A DNA stretch of 54,799 nt from Desulfocapsaceae bacterium (GTDB taxonomy: Bacteria > Desulfobacterota > Desulfobulbia > Desulfobulbales > Desulfocapsaceae): positions 1 through 54,799 of the forward strand of contig JARLHL010000083.1 of assembly GCA_031292275.1 (NCBI GenBank), given 5' to 3'. The notes under the pieces are model-generated. The model was given only the letters and a program-made list of their open reading frames with translations, was not told the DNA's origin and did no database searches. The stretch's first letter is position 1. Each line of letters starts with the position of its first letter. Shown in pieces: positions 1 through 7,526 of this stretch. The position numbers were made by a program, and so were the translations under genes.

Positions 1-1
1 C

Positions 2-196
2 TCGTGCCGCAGCAGGAACACAGGAGAGCAGATGGACGCATTCCCCCTGGCATTGGATCGCCCTGAAATTGAAGGATTTGTGAGGGGAGGTTTGTCCGAG
101 ATCTATTTTATCGCCTATGATGACGATCAGGATCCACCCATACCACATTTTTTTGCTGTTTATAAACGTCTCGAGGATTTTGGGTCAACATCTTAA
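2..196 (+). CDS. C-terminal end or small ORF, unidentified
   Basis: An open frame runs in from the left edge and stops with TAA at 194-196. An internal ATG at 32 has GGAG eight bases upstream, so this may instead be a complete 54-residue gene. The C-terminal part is acidic (a DDDQD run) and I do not recognise it. It points toward the minus-strand traK, so the two are convergent. Confidence 0.3.
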   Translation, partial: SCRSRNTGEQMDAFPLALDRPEIEGFVRGGLSEIYFIAYDDDQDPPIPHFFAVYKRLEDFGSTS

Positions 197-304
197 TCAG
201 AAGACTGCATAATCTCTGGGGCAAAAAGGCTATGGCAGTGCATATAAAAAAACTGATGCACAGCCGCGAGCGCTACCCGCAACATGCTGATATATCAAAT
301 AGCA

Positions 305-640
305 TTAGAATAATTTTTCCTGCTCTTCTGGTGAGATGTGCAGTCGTTCGGAAAAGGATAGCTCTCGGGGGCGTAAAGAACCAGTCGGCCCGGAGGTAGC
401 TTTTAAGCTCTCATTTTTTCTTGGATTGAGTTTTTGATTCTTTTCGAGAGTTGGGAGTGCTAACGGCTGGGTTTTCTGGGGAGATCGGAAATATTCGCAG
501 AAGGTGCGATAGGACATTGTGATTTTGCCTTCTGCAGCCAAATGCTCATAGATCATTACTCTATTATGTCCCTGGGCGAGCAAGTTCCCGATTTCTTCCC
601 TTACAGCTATAAATTCCACTCTTCCGGCGTTTCGTCTCAT
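305..640 (-). CDS. traK: TraK-like oriT-binding protein
   Basis: The 111-residue product resembles IncP TraK, the accessory protein that binds and bends DNA beside the transfer origin. The recognisable core lies at about residues 7-52: a FIAVREEI segment, then GKITMSYRTFCEYF, matching the TraK pattern of GK(V/I)..SY.TF. It is followed by a Pro/Lys-rich linker and an acidic C-terminus. The gene points away from traJ and traI with the nic site in the gap, which is the RP4 traK-oriT-traJ arrangement. In RP4 traK is followed by traL and traM; here those two genes are about 50 kb away at 49317-50529, so the block has been split or the element is permuted. Confidence 0.75.
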   Translation of the reverse strand: MRRNAGRVEFIAVREEIGNLLAQGHNRVMIYEHLAAEGKITMSYRTFCEYFRSPQKTQPLALPTLEKNQKLNPRKNESLKATSGPTGSLRPRELSFSERLHISPEEQEKLF

Positions 641-741
641 ACTTTTATCCTAGGCATTTAATGGTGCTGTACAGCTTACTCAAGACTTCTCGTTCCTGCC
701 ATATAAATTCTCTTCGTTGCGGTATAAATCATTCAAGATTC

Positions 742-783
742 CGTATGAATACTATACGATTCTTTTAGCAGCATTTAGCTGCT
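742..783. repeat. Two inverted repeats in the traK-oriT region
   Basis: CGTAT at 742-746 pairs with ATACG at 754-758 across 7 bases, and AGCAGC at 767-772 pairs with GCTGCT at 778-783 across 5 bases. They lie between traK and the nic site, where TraK or autoregulatory binding sites are expected. The binding role is inferred from position only. Confidence 0.4.
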
Positions 784-844
784 CACAGCAATATATGAAC
801 TTCTCAGTGCATTATTACGTAGCTTACAGCGGTAAACGTACATC

Positions 845-930
845 ATAACGACATGGCAGGATAGGTGAAACAGGCCTACACCATTTCACACCTGCCCTTC
901 CAGGGGGGTGTTTATTCGCCTGCGGCTCAA
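845..930 (-). other. oriT: oriT with RP4-type nic site
   Basis: Read on the minus strand, 870 to 855 gives TTTCACCTATCCTGCC, which matches the RP4 nic region (TTCACCTATCCTG followed by C). By analogy the TraI cleavage point lies between plus-strand positions 856 and 857. Just 5' on that strand is a GTGTAGGCCTG segment close to the RP4 sequence next to nic. Beyond it is an imperfect inverted repeat (ACACC/GGTGT, roughly 887-920), the position where TraJ binds in RP4. The site sits between divergent traK and traJ. Transfer would lead with the strand containing the nick; polarity relative to the cargo is inferred. Confidence 0.85.
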
Positions 931-1075
931 CACTAACATACTAAAATACACTTACATTTTACTCCATAATGAAGTAAATTGCGAATCCATAATAGAGATA
1001 GGCTTAATTCGGAGTTAATGGAATAATTTGCCATTAAATTTTAATATATATTGTATATTAAATAGGTTACTGTCG

Positions 1076-1102
1076 CCTAATTTAGATTGCACCCAAATTA
1101 GG
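1076..1102. promoter_or_regulatory. Inverted-repeat operator candidate at the traJ start
   Basis: CCTAATTT at 1076-1083 and AAATTAGG at 1095-1102 form perfect 8-base arms with an 11-base spacer. The repeat ends two bases before the ATG at 1105. Because the downstream protein begins with a ribbon-helix-helix-like segment, autorepression at this site is plausible but untested. An AT-rich stretch at 1036-1062 could hold the promoter. Confidence 0.45.
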
Positions 1103-1104
1103 AA

Positions 1105-1707
1105 ATGTCGGCAAATCGGACACACTCTAACAGCACAACGGTCTGCAAAATGAACAACCAAAAGACATCGAAAAAGATCGGCCGGCCGCGTCTGCCGGAA
1201 GGCGAAAAGAAAGAACGGGTGGTGGTTTTCTTGCCGCCGGATCTGATTGCCTGGTTGGAGGAACAGCAGGAGGATAAGGCTTCAATAATAGAGAAGGCTG
1301 TGCGGCAAAAATACCAGAGAAGTCGTAAATGGAAGGAAATGGAAATGCCTGTCCGAAGCAGGAAGACTCTGAAATCCTATCTGACTCAAGATGAATACCA
1401 ACAGATAACCGAGTCTGCAGCCAAGGCGCGTCTGCCGGTTTCAAAATTCTGCAAGCGGGTATGCCTGGCCCAGGAGGTACGCAGCACCGTTGATCACCAG
1501 GCGGTTGTCACCTTGGCCAAGGCCAATGCCGATATGGGTCGTCTGGGAGGGCTATTCAAGATGATTCTGTCCGAGGGAAATGTCGGGGAATATGCCGGCG
1601 AGCTGCGGGCCACCTTGCGGTCAATTGAAATCACCAAAGATACGTTGCTTAAAGATTTCCAAACGGTAGTAAAGGAATTTACAAAAAAAAAGGATATAGC
1701 CAGCTAA
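1105..1707 (+). CDS. traJ: TraJ-like relaxosome protein with N-terminal ribbon-helix-helix segment
   Basis: The 200-residue product has two parts. Residues about 20-70 contain a ribbon-helix-helix-like stretch (GRPRLPEGEKKERVVVFLPP). Residues about 88-185 match TraJ, including the VNADxGRLGG-type signature read here as NADMGRLGGLFKM. TraJ recognises the inverted repeat beside nic and recruits the relaxase. RP4 TraJ is about 120 residues, so the N-terminal extension is extra and may serve transcriptional control. The ribosome site before 1105 is poor (AGGA only two bases away); a second ATG at 1150 is possible but has no better site. The relaxase follows after 10 bases, so the two are co-transcribed. 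Confidence 0.75.
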   Translation: MSANRTHSNSTTVCKMNNQKTSKKIGRPRLPEGEKKERVVVFLPPDLIAWLEEQQEDKASIIEKAVRQKYQRSRKWKEMEMPVRSRKTLKSYLTQDEYQQITESAAKARLPVSKFCKRVCLAQEVRSTVDHQAVVTLAKANADMGRLGGLFKMILSEGNVGEYAGELRATLRSIEITKDTLLKDFQTVVKEFTKKKDIAS

Positions 1708-1717
1708 GGATTCAGAG

Positions 1718-3508
1718 ATGATCGCCAAACGCATTGATAGAAATCCGGAAAACGACAGCTATCGCAGTTTGGGCAAGTATATTGCCGATGCTTCCCATGA
1801 AGGCGAGAAGCTGCTTTTCGCCTGGCATGCCGGCTGTTATTGCGAAACCTACGAGACCGCCCTGGTTGAGATTGAGGCCACCCAGGAAATGAACACACGG
1901 TGCAAGGGAGAAAAGACCTATCACCTGATGGTCAGCTTCCGGCCGGAGGATGAGTCGAAGCTGACCCCCGAAGTCTTCAAGGACATTGAAGCAGCCTTCG
2001 CCCAGGCGCTGGGATTTGAGGAACATCAGCGGCTGTGCGGCATACATAGAAACACAAACAATATGCATATGCATGTCGCCTACAACATGATCCATCCTAA
2101 ACGATTCACCAAAATTGAGCCGTTCAGGGATTTCTATAAGTTGGGCGAGGCATGCCGGGCCATGGAAGTGAAGCACGGCCTTGTGATAGATAACGGTATA
2201 AGCAAAGAAGAACCTTCACAGCAGATCAACCAGCGGGCCGCCAGCATGGAGGCCCACTCCGGAGAGGAATCGTTTCAGTCGTATGTTATGGATCGAAGGG
2301 AGAGCATTCTGCAGGCGTTGAAAGGCGCGGCAAGCTGGCAGGATCTGCATGCATCTCTGGCAATTTTCGGCATCATGATCAAACCGCATGCAAACGGTAT
2401 GGCCGTTGTCAATATCCAAGGGAAGGAGGCGATTAAAGCCAGCGCCATTGACCGAAGCCTGTCGAAAATGCGTCTTGCCGAACACTTCGGCGAATACGTA
2501 ACTCCATCGGATTCCCCTGCAGGTGCCGCACAATATCATTACGACCGTAAGCCCTTGCAATCAAAATCCCCCGAGAGAGACAGGCTCTATGAGGAGTATA
2601 AAAAAATCCTTGAAAAACGGCAGGCGGAACTTGAAACTGTAAGGCAGCAAAACAACGCCGGTCTGCAGGAGATAAAAGAGCTCTACGCCGAGGAGCGGAA
2701 AAAGCTGTCGATGAAATTCCATTCTCGTCCGACCAAGACCAGACTGCGGCAGATTTTGCAGGTACAGGAAAACAAGGCCCTGGAAGATTCCCGCGCAAAT
2801 GCTCAGGCCAATATTCGGAAGATCCAGGAAGCAAGCCCGTTCCATAACTGGAACGGATTTTTGAAATGGCAGGCAGATCGCGGCAATGAAACCGCCCTTT
2901 CCGTGTTGCGTTCTCGAAAACCACAGTCCCGACCATCGACTGAGGGTAAATATACAGAGGCATATTATGAGGCCTTGCGCGATATCCGTCTCAATGGATT
3001 GAAAGATCAGGAAAAGATTCTGGCTACCACAACCCAACGGAAACTCCGAAGCGGCCTGATTGCCATCAGTCAGATGAAACAACTGGCGTCCCGGGAGGAT
3101 CTCAGATTGCAATCAGAAATCGGGAACCAGGAAGCGCTATTCTCCGGGGTCCGGCATTCCATTGACAACAACGGTATCCTGATTTTCAGACTGGCATCCG
3201 GCGGAACGATCAGGGATACGGGCAAAAAATTGTATTTTTCAATGGATGAGACTACACGGAATGCAGCTCTGATCTATGGCCAAATGCGGTTCGGAAAGGG
3301 CATAAAAATTCAGGATAACATCATTGAGCGGAAACCTTATGGAAGAAATCAACGGAACCGGGCCGGCAATTACCAGCCCTTCTTTACTCGCATTAAAGAA
3401 ATCTGTGGACATCGTTTGCGCCAGCTGTCCCAACTCGATGTGGTTCGGTTCGGCAAAAGAGATAAAGTGCTTTTGCCAGGTAATGCATGTGGTGACCTGG
3501 AGCGATAA
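1718..3508 (+). CDS. traI: TraI-type relaxase (MOBP)
   Basis: The 596-residue relaxase nicks oriT and carries the transferred strand into the recipient. The nucleophile is probably Tyr21 (SLGKYIAD), equivalent to Tyr22 of RP4 TraI. Motif II is KTYHLMVSFR near 66-75. The metal-binding motif is HRNTNNMHMH at 110-119. After the roughly 200-residue catalytic domain comes a charged, coiled-coil-rich region (about 280-360). The C-terminal segment near 485-555 begins GGTIRDTGKKLYFS and resembles the domain found at the end of many MOBP relaxases. AAGGA precedes the ATG. It is shorter than RP4 TraI (732 residues) and lacks that protein's primase-associated tail region. Confidence 0.88.
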   Translation: MIAKRIDRNPENDSYRSLGKYIADASHEGEKLLFAWHAGCYCETYETALVEIEATQEMNTRCKGEKTYHLMVSFRPEDESKLTPEVFKDIEAAFAQALGFEEHQRLCGIHRNTNNMHMHVAYNMIHPKRFTKIEPFRDFYKLGEACRAMEVKHGLVIDNGISKEEPSQQINQRAASMEAHSGEESFQSYVMDRRESILQALKGAASWQDLHASLAIFGIMIKPHANGMAVVNIQGKEAIKASAIDRSLSKMRLAEHFGEYVTPSDSPAGAAQYHYDRKPLQSKSPERDRLYEEYKKILEKRQAELETVRQQNNAGLQEIKELYAEERKKLSMKFHSRPTKTRLRQILQVQENKALEDSRANAQANIRKIQEASPFHNWNGFLKWQADRGNETALSVLRSRKPQSRPSTEGKYTEAYYEALRDIRLNGLKDQEKILATTTQRKLRSGLIAISQMKQLASREDLRLQSEIGNQEALFSGVRHSIDNNGILIFRLASGGTIRDTGKKLYFSMDETTRNAALIYGQMRFGKGIKIQDNIIERKPYGRNQRNRAGNYQPFFTRIKEICGHRLRQLSQLDVVRFGKRDKVLLPGNACGDLER

Positions 3509-3589
3509 TGAGAAAAATCTGATTTCTCATTGCGACGGGATATTTTTAGACAATCAGGGGTGATTTTCTATCAATAGACCTTGCCCTAA

Positions 3590-3807
3590 TTCGAGTGGAA
3601 GCTGATGCCGGAGCGGCAGAAGGACGGGGTTGCCAAAGCCAAAGAAGAATGGAAATACAAAGAAAGAAAACCGCTGCTGGTGGATCTTCGTCAGGAGGTG
3701 GTTCCTTTGGCAACACAAGGAATGCCGAAAATTCACATTGCCCCTCACCGAATATTGGCGAAGCAACCATATATCGGATCCTGGCCCAGGAACACTCACT
3801 ATTCTGA
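3590..3807 (+). pseudogene. Decayed serine recombinase (resolvase) C-terminal fragment
   Basis: The stretch encodes FEWKLMPERQKDGVAKAKEE then WKYKERKP, a clear match to the conserved resolvase segment FER.LI.ERQ.EGIA.AK....GRKP. A stop codon immediately precedes the phenylalanine. About 60 residues further on, the reading frame shifts and the other frame supplies NIGEATIYRILAQ, which is the helix-turn-helix end of the same family. A stop, a frameshift and the missing catalytic domain together show a dead fragment. It lies at the junction between the transfer block and the CRISPR locus, so it may mark the event that inserted the cargo. Confidence 0.65.
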
Positions 3808-4057
3808 ATATAATGTCAATGACGACCTGAAATTGTATCAAAGCAGACCGTTTTGAACTGTTCCCTTTTGTTTGATGGTTTCTTCTTAAATAAAACATGT
3901 GAATGGATTCCCCCCCCAAAAAAAATCACATCATAGCCAAAAAGAAAAATATGGGTGCAAATAATGCTTTTTAAGCATATAAATACGGGATGATAAAGAA
4001 ATATTCCCAAGCGAGTTGGAGAAGGAAGCGCAGAGAACATTTTCGGAGGTCTTGATC
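3808..4057 (+). other. Non-coding gap upstream of cas6
   Basis: An AT-rich stretch with a C9A8 homopolymer run at about 3909-3928 and no recognisable gene. It should contain the promoter of the cas6 operon, but I see no convincing -35/-10 pair. Confidence 0.4.
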
Positions 4058-4969
4058 ATGAAGGTTGGAATTTACACATTCTCATGCCGTTTTGAATCGG
4101 CCGCGGTTCTTCCAGCCTTCAAAGGGTCCACCTTACGGGGAGGCTTGGGTCATTCTTTGAAACAGACGACCTGCGCTCTTCGCCTCCAGGAATGCACGTC
4201 CTGTCTACTGGCAACGAACTGTGCTTATGCCTTTCTCTTTGAGACTAAAATGGATGGTACTGGGCCTCGGCGACCTCACCCCTATATACTTATCCCACCT
4301 GATGATACTCAACGTTCATGGAATAAAGATGAACCCTTCGCCTTCTCTATTGCGGTTTTCGGTCGTGCCAATGATTATCTGCCCCACCTTGTCTATGCTG
4401 TGCGAGAGATGGGAAAGGCGGGGCTTGGCAAGAAGGCCCCGGACCAGGGTCGTTTCAGGCTGGAAACCGTCAGGGAAAAGGAAACTGTGATTTTTGACGG
4501 GACAACCCTACGGTCCCAGACCCAACTTCTGGAACTGACACTCGGCTCCCCGGAGGAGCCACCTGTGAAGGAAATCATTCTCACCTGTCTCACCCCTTTA
4601 CGTCTCAAGTATGATAACCAGTTGCAAGACGGCCTGCCCTTCCACCTATTGATTCGGGCCGCCCTGCGTCGTATTTCCTCACTCGAAGCCGCCTACGCTG
4701 CTGGGGAACCGCCTTTAAATTATAAAGGAATCGCCGCCAGAGCCACCAGTGTACATCAATTTATCGCGGAGTGCCGCTGGACGGATTTTGAACGCTACAG
4801 CAACCGCCAGAAGACCGCTATGAGCTTTGGCGGCATGCTGGGCCGGATGGGTTATCAGGGTGAAGACCTTGGTGAATTTCTCCCCCTGCTACGATACTGC
4901 GAGATTACCCATATCGGCAAACAGACGAGCTTTGGCCTGGGCCGGATAAAGGTCGAGGTTGCGACATGA
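4058..4969 (+). CDS. cas6: Cas6 family pre-crRNA endoribonuclease
   Basis: A RAMP protein predicted to cut the repeat RNA and release crRNAs. The start is ATG 4058 with GGAGG seven bases upstream; an ATG at 4016 lacks a ribosome site. Near residue 25 is GSTLRGGLGHSLK, typical of this Cas6 group and containing a histidine that could be catalytic. It is followed by a cysteine cluster (TC..RLQECTSC....NCAYA) characteristic of the same group. The C-terminus carries the glycine-rich loop SFGLGRIKVE. The stop overlaps the next ATG by 4 bases, indicating translational coupling with the CARF gene. The 303-residue length is normal. Confidence 0.88.
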   Translation: MKVGIYTFSCRFESAAVLPAFKGSTLRGGLGHSLKQTTCALRLQECTSCLLATNCAYAFLFETKMDGTGPRRPHPYILIPPDDTQRSWNKDEPFAFSIAVFGRANDYLPHLVYAVREMGKAGLGKKAPDQGRFRLETVREKETVIFDGTTLRSQTQLLELTLGSPEEPPVKEIILTCLTPLRLKYDNQLQDGLPFHLLIRAALRRISSLEAAYAAGEPPLNYKGIAARATSVHQFIAECRWTDFERYSNRQKTAMSFGGMLGRMGYQGEDLGEFLPLLRYCEITHIGKQTSFGLGRIKVEVAT

Positions 4970-6084
4970 AAAATATCCTGCTGGCGGTCTGCGGCCTTTC
5001 TCCGCAGGTAATTACCGAGGCACTCTATGCTCTGATGCACGAAGGTAGAAAGATCCATGCAATCCATCTGATTACTACCCGACGCGGTAGGGATTGTGTC
5101 CTTACAGACCTTCTCGCCCCAACAACGGGAAAATACTACAGCCTGCTAGCCGATTATGAAATAGACCATGCCACCATCAATTTTCACGGCGGCAATCTTC
5201 ATGTGCTGCATGATTCCTCTGGCCGTGAGCTCGACGACATTATCTCGCCAGAAGACAACGAAATTCTCATGCAGGCCTGTCTCGATCATACCTTTCACTT
5301 CACCAGTCGACCTGACAATGCTGTGTTTTTCTTGGTAGCGGGAGGGAGAAAGACCATGACCTCCTGCCTGACCCTCGCTGCCCAGCTTTACGGCCGTCAA
5401 CAGGATCGCATCTTCCATGTTTTGGTTTCACCCGAATTCGAAAATTCCCGCGAATTCTTTTACCCACCCCGCCAGTCGATTGCTCTCGAACTGAGGGATA
5501 ATCAGGGGCAACCCTTCTGGAAAGAAAGCCGTTTCGCTCGGATCCACCTGATCTCCATCCCCTTTGTCTCCGTGCGGGAGCAACTGTGCCAGGACCTGCT
5601 TGACCGACCATTGCCGCCAGCCGATTTGATGCAGTCATTGGTCCGCGAGACACCGCAAATCCTCACTGTAAGCCTGGCCGAAGGCAAGCTCGTCTACGGC
5701 CTGCGGGAACTCGATCTAGATCCGACCCGACTGGCATTGTACGCTTTCTTTGCCGAGCGGAAGCAGAACTGTCGTTTGTCTGCACCCTGCACCAACTGCA
5801 GCGCATGTTTCCTGGAGGCGGCAACAGTGATTGATGACAAAGGAATCGCCCGTTTCTACGAGCGTATCCCAGGTTCTCGTCTTCTTGGCGAGATGAGCGA
5901 TTCCGGCATCGGCAACTTGAACAAGGAAAACTTCCAGTCCTACAAGTCTAAGATCAAGAGGGACATCCTGACCGCCTTCGGTCAAAGCGCTGTCTTCGAG
6001 TTGGAGATAGCCTCCATCGGAACCCGACCCGACACAACATATGGTATCAGGCTCGACCGCAACCGTATCAGAATTAAGGAGTAA
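4966..6084 (+). CDS. CARF-domain CRISPR accessory protein, NE0113 family
   Basis: The 372-residue protein begins ILLAVCGLSPQVITEALYAL, the signature of the NE0113 (TIGR02584-type) CRISPR family, and has the ligand-loop motif VAGGRKTMT near residue 123. Both point to a CARF (Rossmann-like) domain that binds cyclic oligoadenylate. The middle holds a Cys cluster (CTNCSAC near 274). The C-terminal 70 residues look like a winged-helix or DNA-binding tail (NFQSYKSKIKRDI). No HEPN or PD-(D/E)xK motif is visible. It may therefore be a cOA-dependent regulator or a cOA-degrading ring nuclease (a name used for relatives) rather than a toxin-like effector. It is translationally coupled to cas6. Confidence 0.75.
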   Translation: MKNILLAVCGLSPQVITEALYALMHEGRKIHAIHLITTRRGRDCVLTDLLAPTTGKYYSLLADYEIDHATINFHGGNLHVLHDSSGRELDDIISPEDNEILMQACLDHTFHFTSRPDNAVFFLVAGGRKTMTSCLTLAAQLYGRQQDRIFHVLVSPEFENSREFFYPPRQSIALELRDNQGQPFWKESRFARIHLISIPFVSVREQLCQDLLDRPLPPADLMQSLVRETPQILTVSLAEGKLVYGLRELDLDPTRLALYAFFAERKQNCRLSAPCTNCSACFLEAATVIDDKGIARFYERIPGSRLLGEMSDSGIGNLNKENFQSYKSKIKRDILTAFGQSAVFELEIASIGTRPDTTYGIRLDRNRIRIKE

Positions 6085-6140
6085 TGCGGCAATAACGTTG
6101 GGAGACATTTCACCGAAAGTATTCCAAGGAGATTCCTGTC

Positions 6141-7421
6141 ATGAAATTTAATTCTATTCTTGCCTGTACAGTGGGTGGCTCCCACCAGCCTATCATAACT
6201 GCCTACAATAACCTTAAACCTGATTTCGTTTGTTTCATTTGTTCAGAACCTGATCCGGGCACAAAAAAGCGAGGTTCTGATGTGATGATAGAAGGGGAAG
6301 GTTATTTTATCAAAGCACAACACACTGATGAGAAAGCGACACTTCCTAATATTCCGACTCAATTAGGATTAGAAAAGAGCCGTTACAAGGTGATAACCAT
6401 TCCGGCAGATAATCTTGACGGAGCAACGCTTTTCATCAGGAATACCTTAGCCGATCTGAAGCTTCAATTTCCCAGTGCACGAATTGTTGCCGATTACACA
6501 GGCGGTACCAAGACCATGACCGCCGCCCTTGTTATTGCCGTTCTTGAAACAGAGGAGATAGACCTCCAACTCGTAACGGGCAACAGGGCCGATCTTGTCA
6601 AGGTCCGCAACGGCACTGAGTTGAATTCCTATGCCAATATTGACCGCATTCGACTCCAACGAGCCATGGCACCATACCTGCGTTCTTGGGAACATTTTGC
6701 CTACAGTGAAGCTGCGGATGGTCTGTCAATCATTCCGGCGCCCAGGGATAACGTTCTTGCCGTACAATTGAGAAGAGCCCGGGATCTTTCCGCTGTATTT
6801 GCGGCCTGGGACCGTTTTGATCACAGTTGGGCTTTGCATCTCCTTGAAATTTACGCGGAAGTTATCAAGGAGGAGCTCGGCAAACATCTGGGCGTTCTCA
6901 AATATCTCATTAAGGAATCACAAAGACAAACGCCCTTAAGAATTCTTGATCTCTGGCATAACGCTGAACGGCGGGCGGCACAAGGAAGATACGACGATGC
7001 CGTCGCCCGCGTCTATCGGCTGATCGAGTGGACAGCTCAGTGGCTACTCAAATCCCATTGTGGTCTTGACACCGGCAACCTGAAACCGGAACAACTTCCT
7101 CAAGGAATACATATTTCACCAGGACAAAACGATACCTTGAAGGCAGGCCTTTTCATTTCTTGGCAACTCGTTGAAAAAATGACTCAAGGGCCTGCTCAAC
7201 AATTTGCTACGACACAACTCCTTGTCCTTCGGAGCCATATCGAAGCACGCAACCTCTCCATTCTGGCCCATGGCTTCTCCTCTGTTTCCCGAGAGGTCTG
7301 GGAAAAGCTTCAAGAGTGGATGCGGGGAATCTTTCTGCCGATGCTTCTTGAAGAATCAAAGGCCGTTGGAATTCATCAATTGCCGCCGCAACTGCCATCT
7401 GCATATATTTGGAACGATTGA
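6141..7421 (+). CDS. CARF-HEPN ribonuclease, Csm6-like (TIGR02710 type)
   Basis: The 426-residue product starts SILACTVGGSHQPI and has the CARF loop DYTGGTKTMTAAL near residues 117-129. These are hallmarks of Csm6-like proteins that bind cyclic oligoadenylate made by Cas10. The C-terminal half is helical. It ends with R-N-L-S-I-L-A-H near residues 370-377, an R-x6-H motif of HEPN ribonucleases, whose histidine cleaves RNA when the CARF dimer is occupied. AAGGAG lies eight bases before the ATG. A 56-base gap separates it from the upstream gene, so it is probably in the same transcript. Expected effect: collateral RNA degradation during infection. Confidence 0.82.
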   Translation: MKFNSILACTVGGSHQPIITAYNNLKPDFVCFICSEPDPGTKKRGSDVMIEGEGYFIKAQHTDEKATLPNIPTQLGLEKSRYKVITIPADNLDGATLFIRNTLADLKLQFPSARIVADYTGGTKTMTAALVIAVLETEEIDLQLVTGNRADLVKVRNGTELNSYANIDRIRLQRAMAPYLRSWEHFAYSEAADGLSIIPAPRDNVLAVQLRRARDLSAVFAAWDRFDHSWALHLLEIYAEVIKEELGKHLGVLKYLIKESQRQTPLRILDLWHNAERRAAQGRYDDAVARVYRLIEWTAQWLLKSHCGLDTGNLKPEQLPQGIHISPGQNDTLKAGLFISWQLVEKMTQGPAQQFATTQLLVLRSHIEARNLSILAHGFSSVSREVWEKLQEWMRGIFLPMLLEESKAVGIHQLPPQLPSAYIWND

Positions 7422-7469
7422 CCGGCTTTTCGGAAGATCTGCCGAGATATGAGGGCATATTACTCAACC

Positions 7470-7522
7470 TTGAAATTTTATATACTCATAAGTATAATAC
7501 ACACGAGTATATAAATGGAGGG
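7470..7522 (+). promoter_or_regulatory. Strong sigma70-type promoter with operator-like repeats
   Basis: TTGAAA at 7470-7475 and TATAAT at 7493-7498 are separated by exactly 17 bases. Overlapping the -10 is TATACT-CATA-AGTATA (7481-7496), a perfect 6-base inverted repeat, and a third half-site AGTATA lies at 7506-7511 near the start of transcription. GGAGGG at 7517-7522 is the ribosome site for the ATG at 7527. The geometry is that of a repressible promoter. Confidence 0.65.
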
Positions 7523-7526
7523 AACT

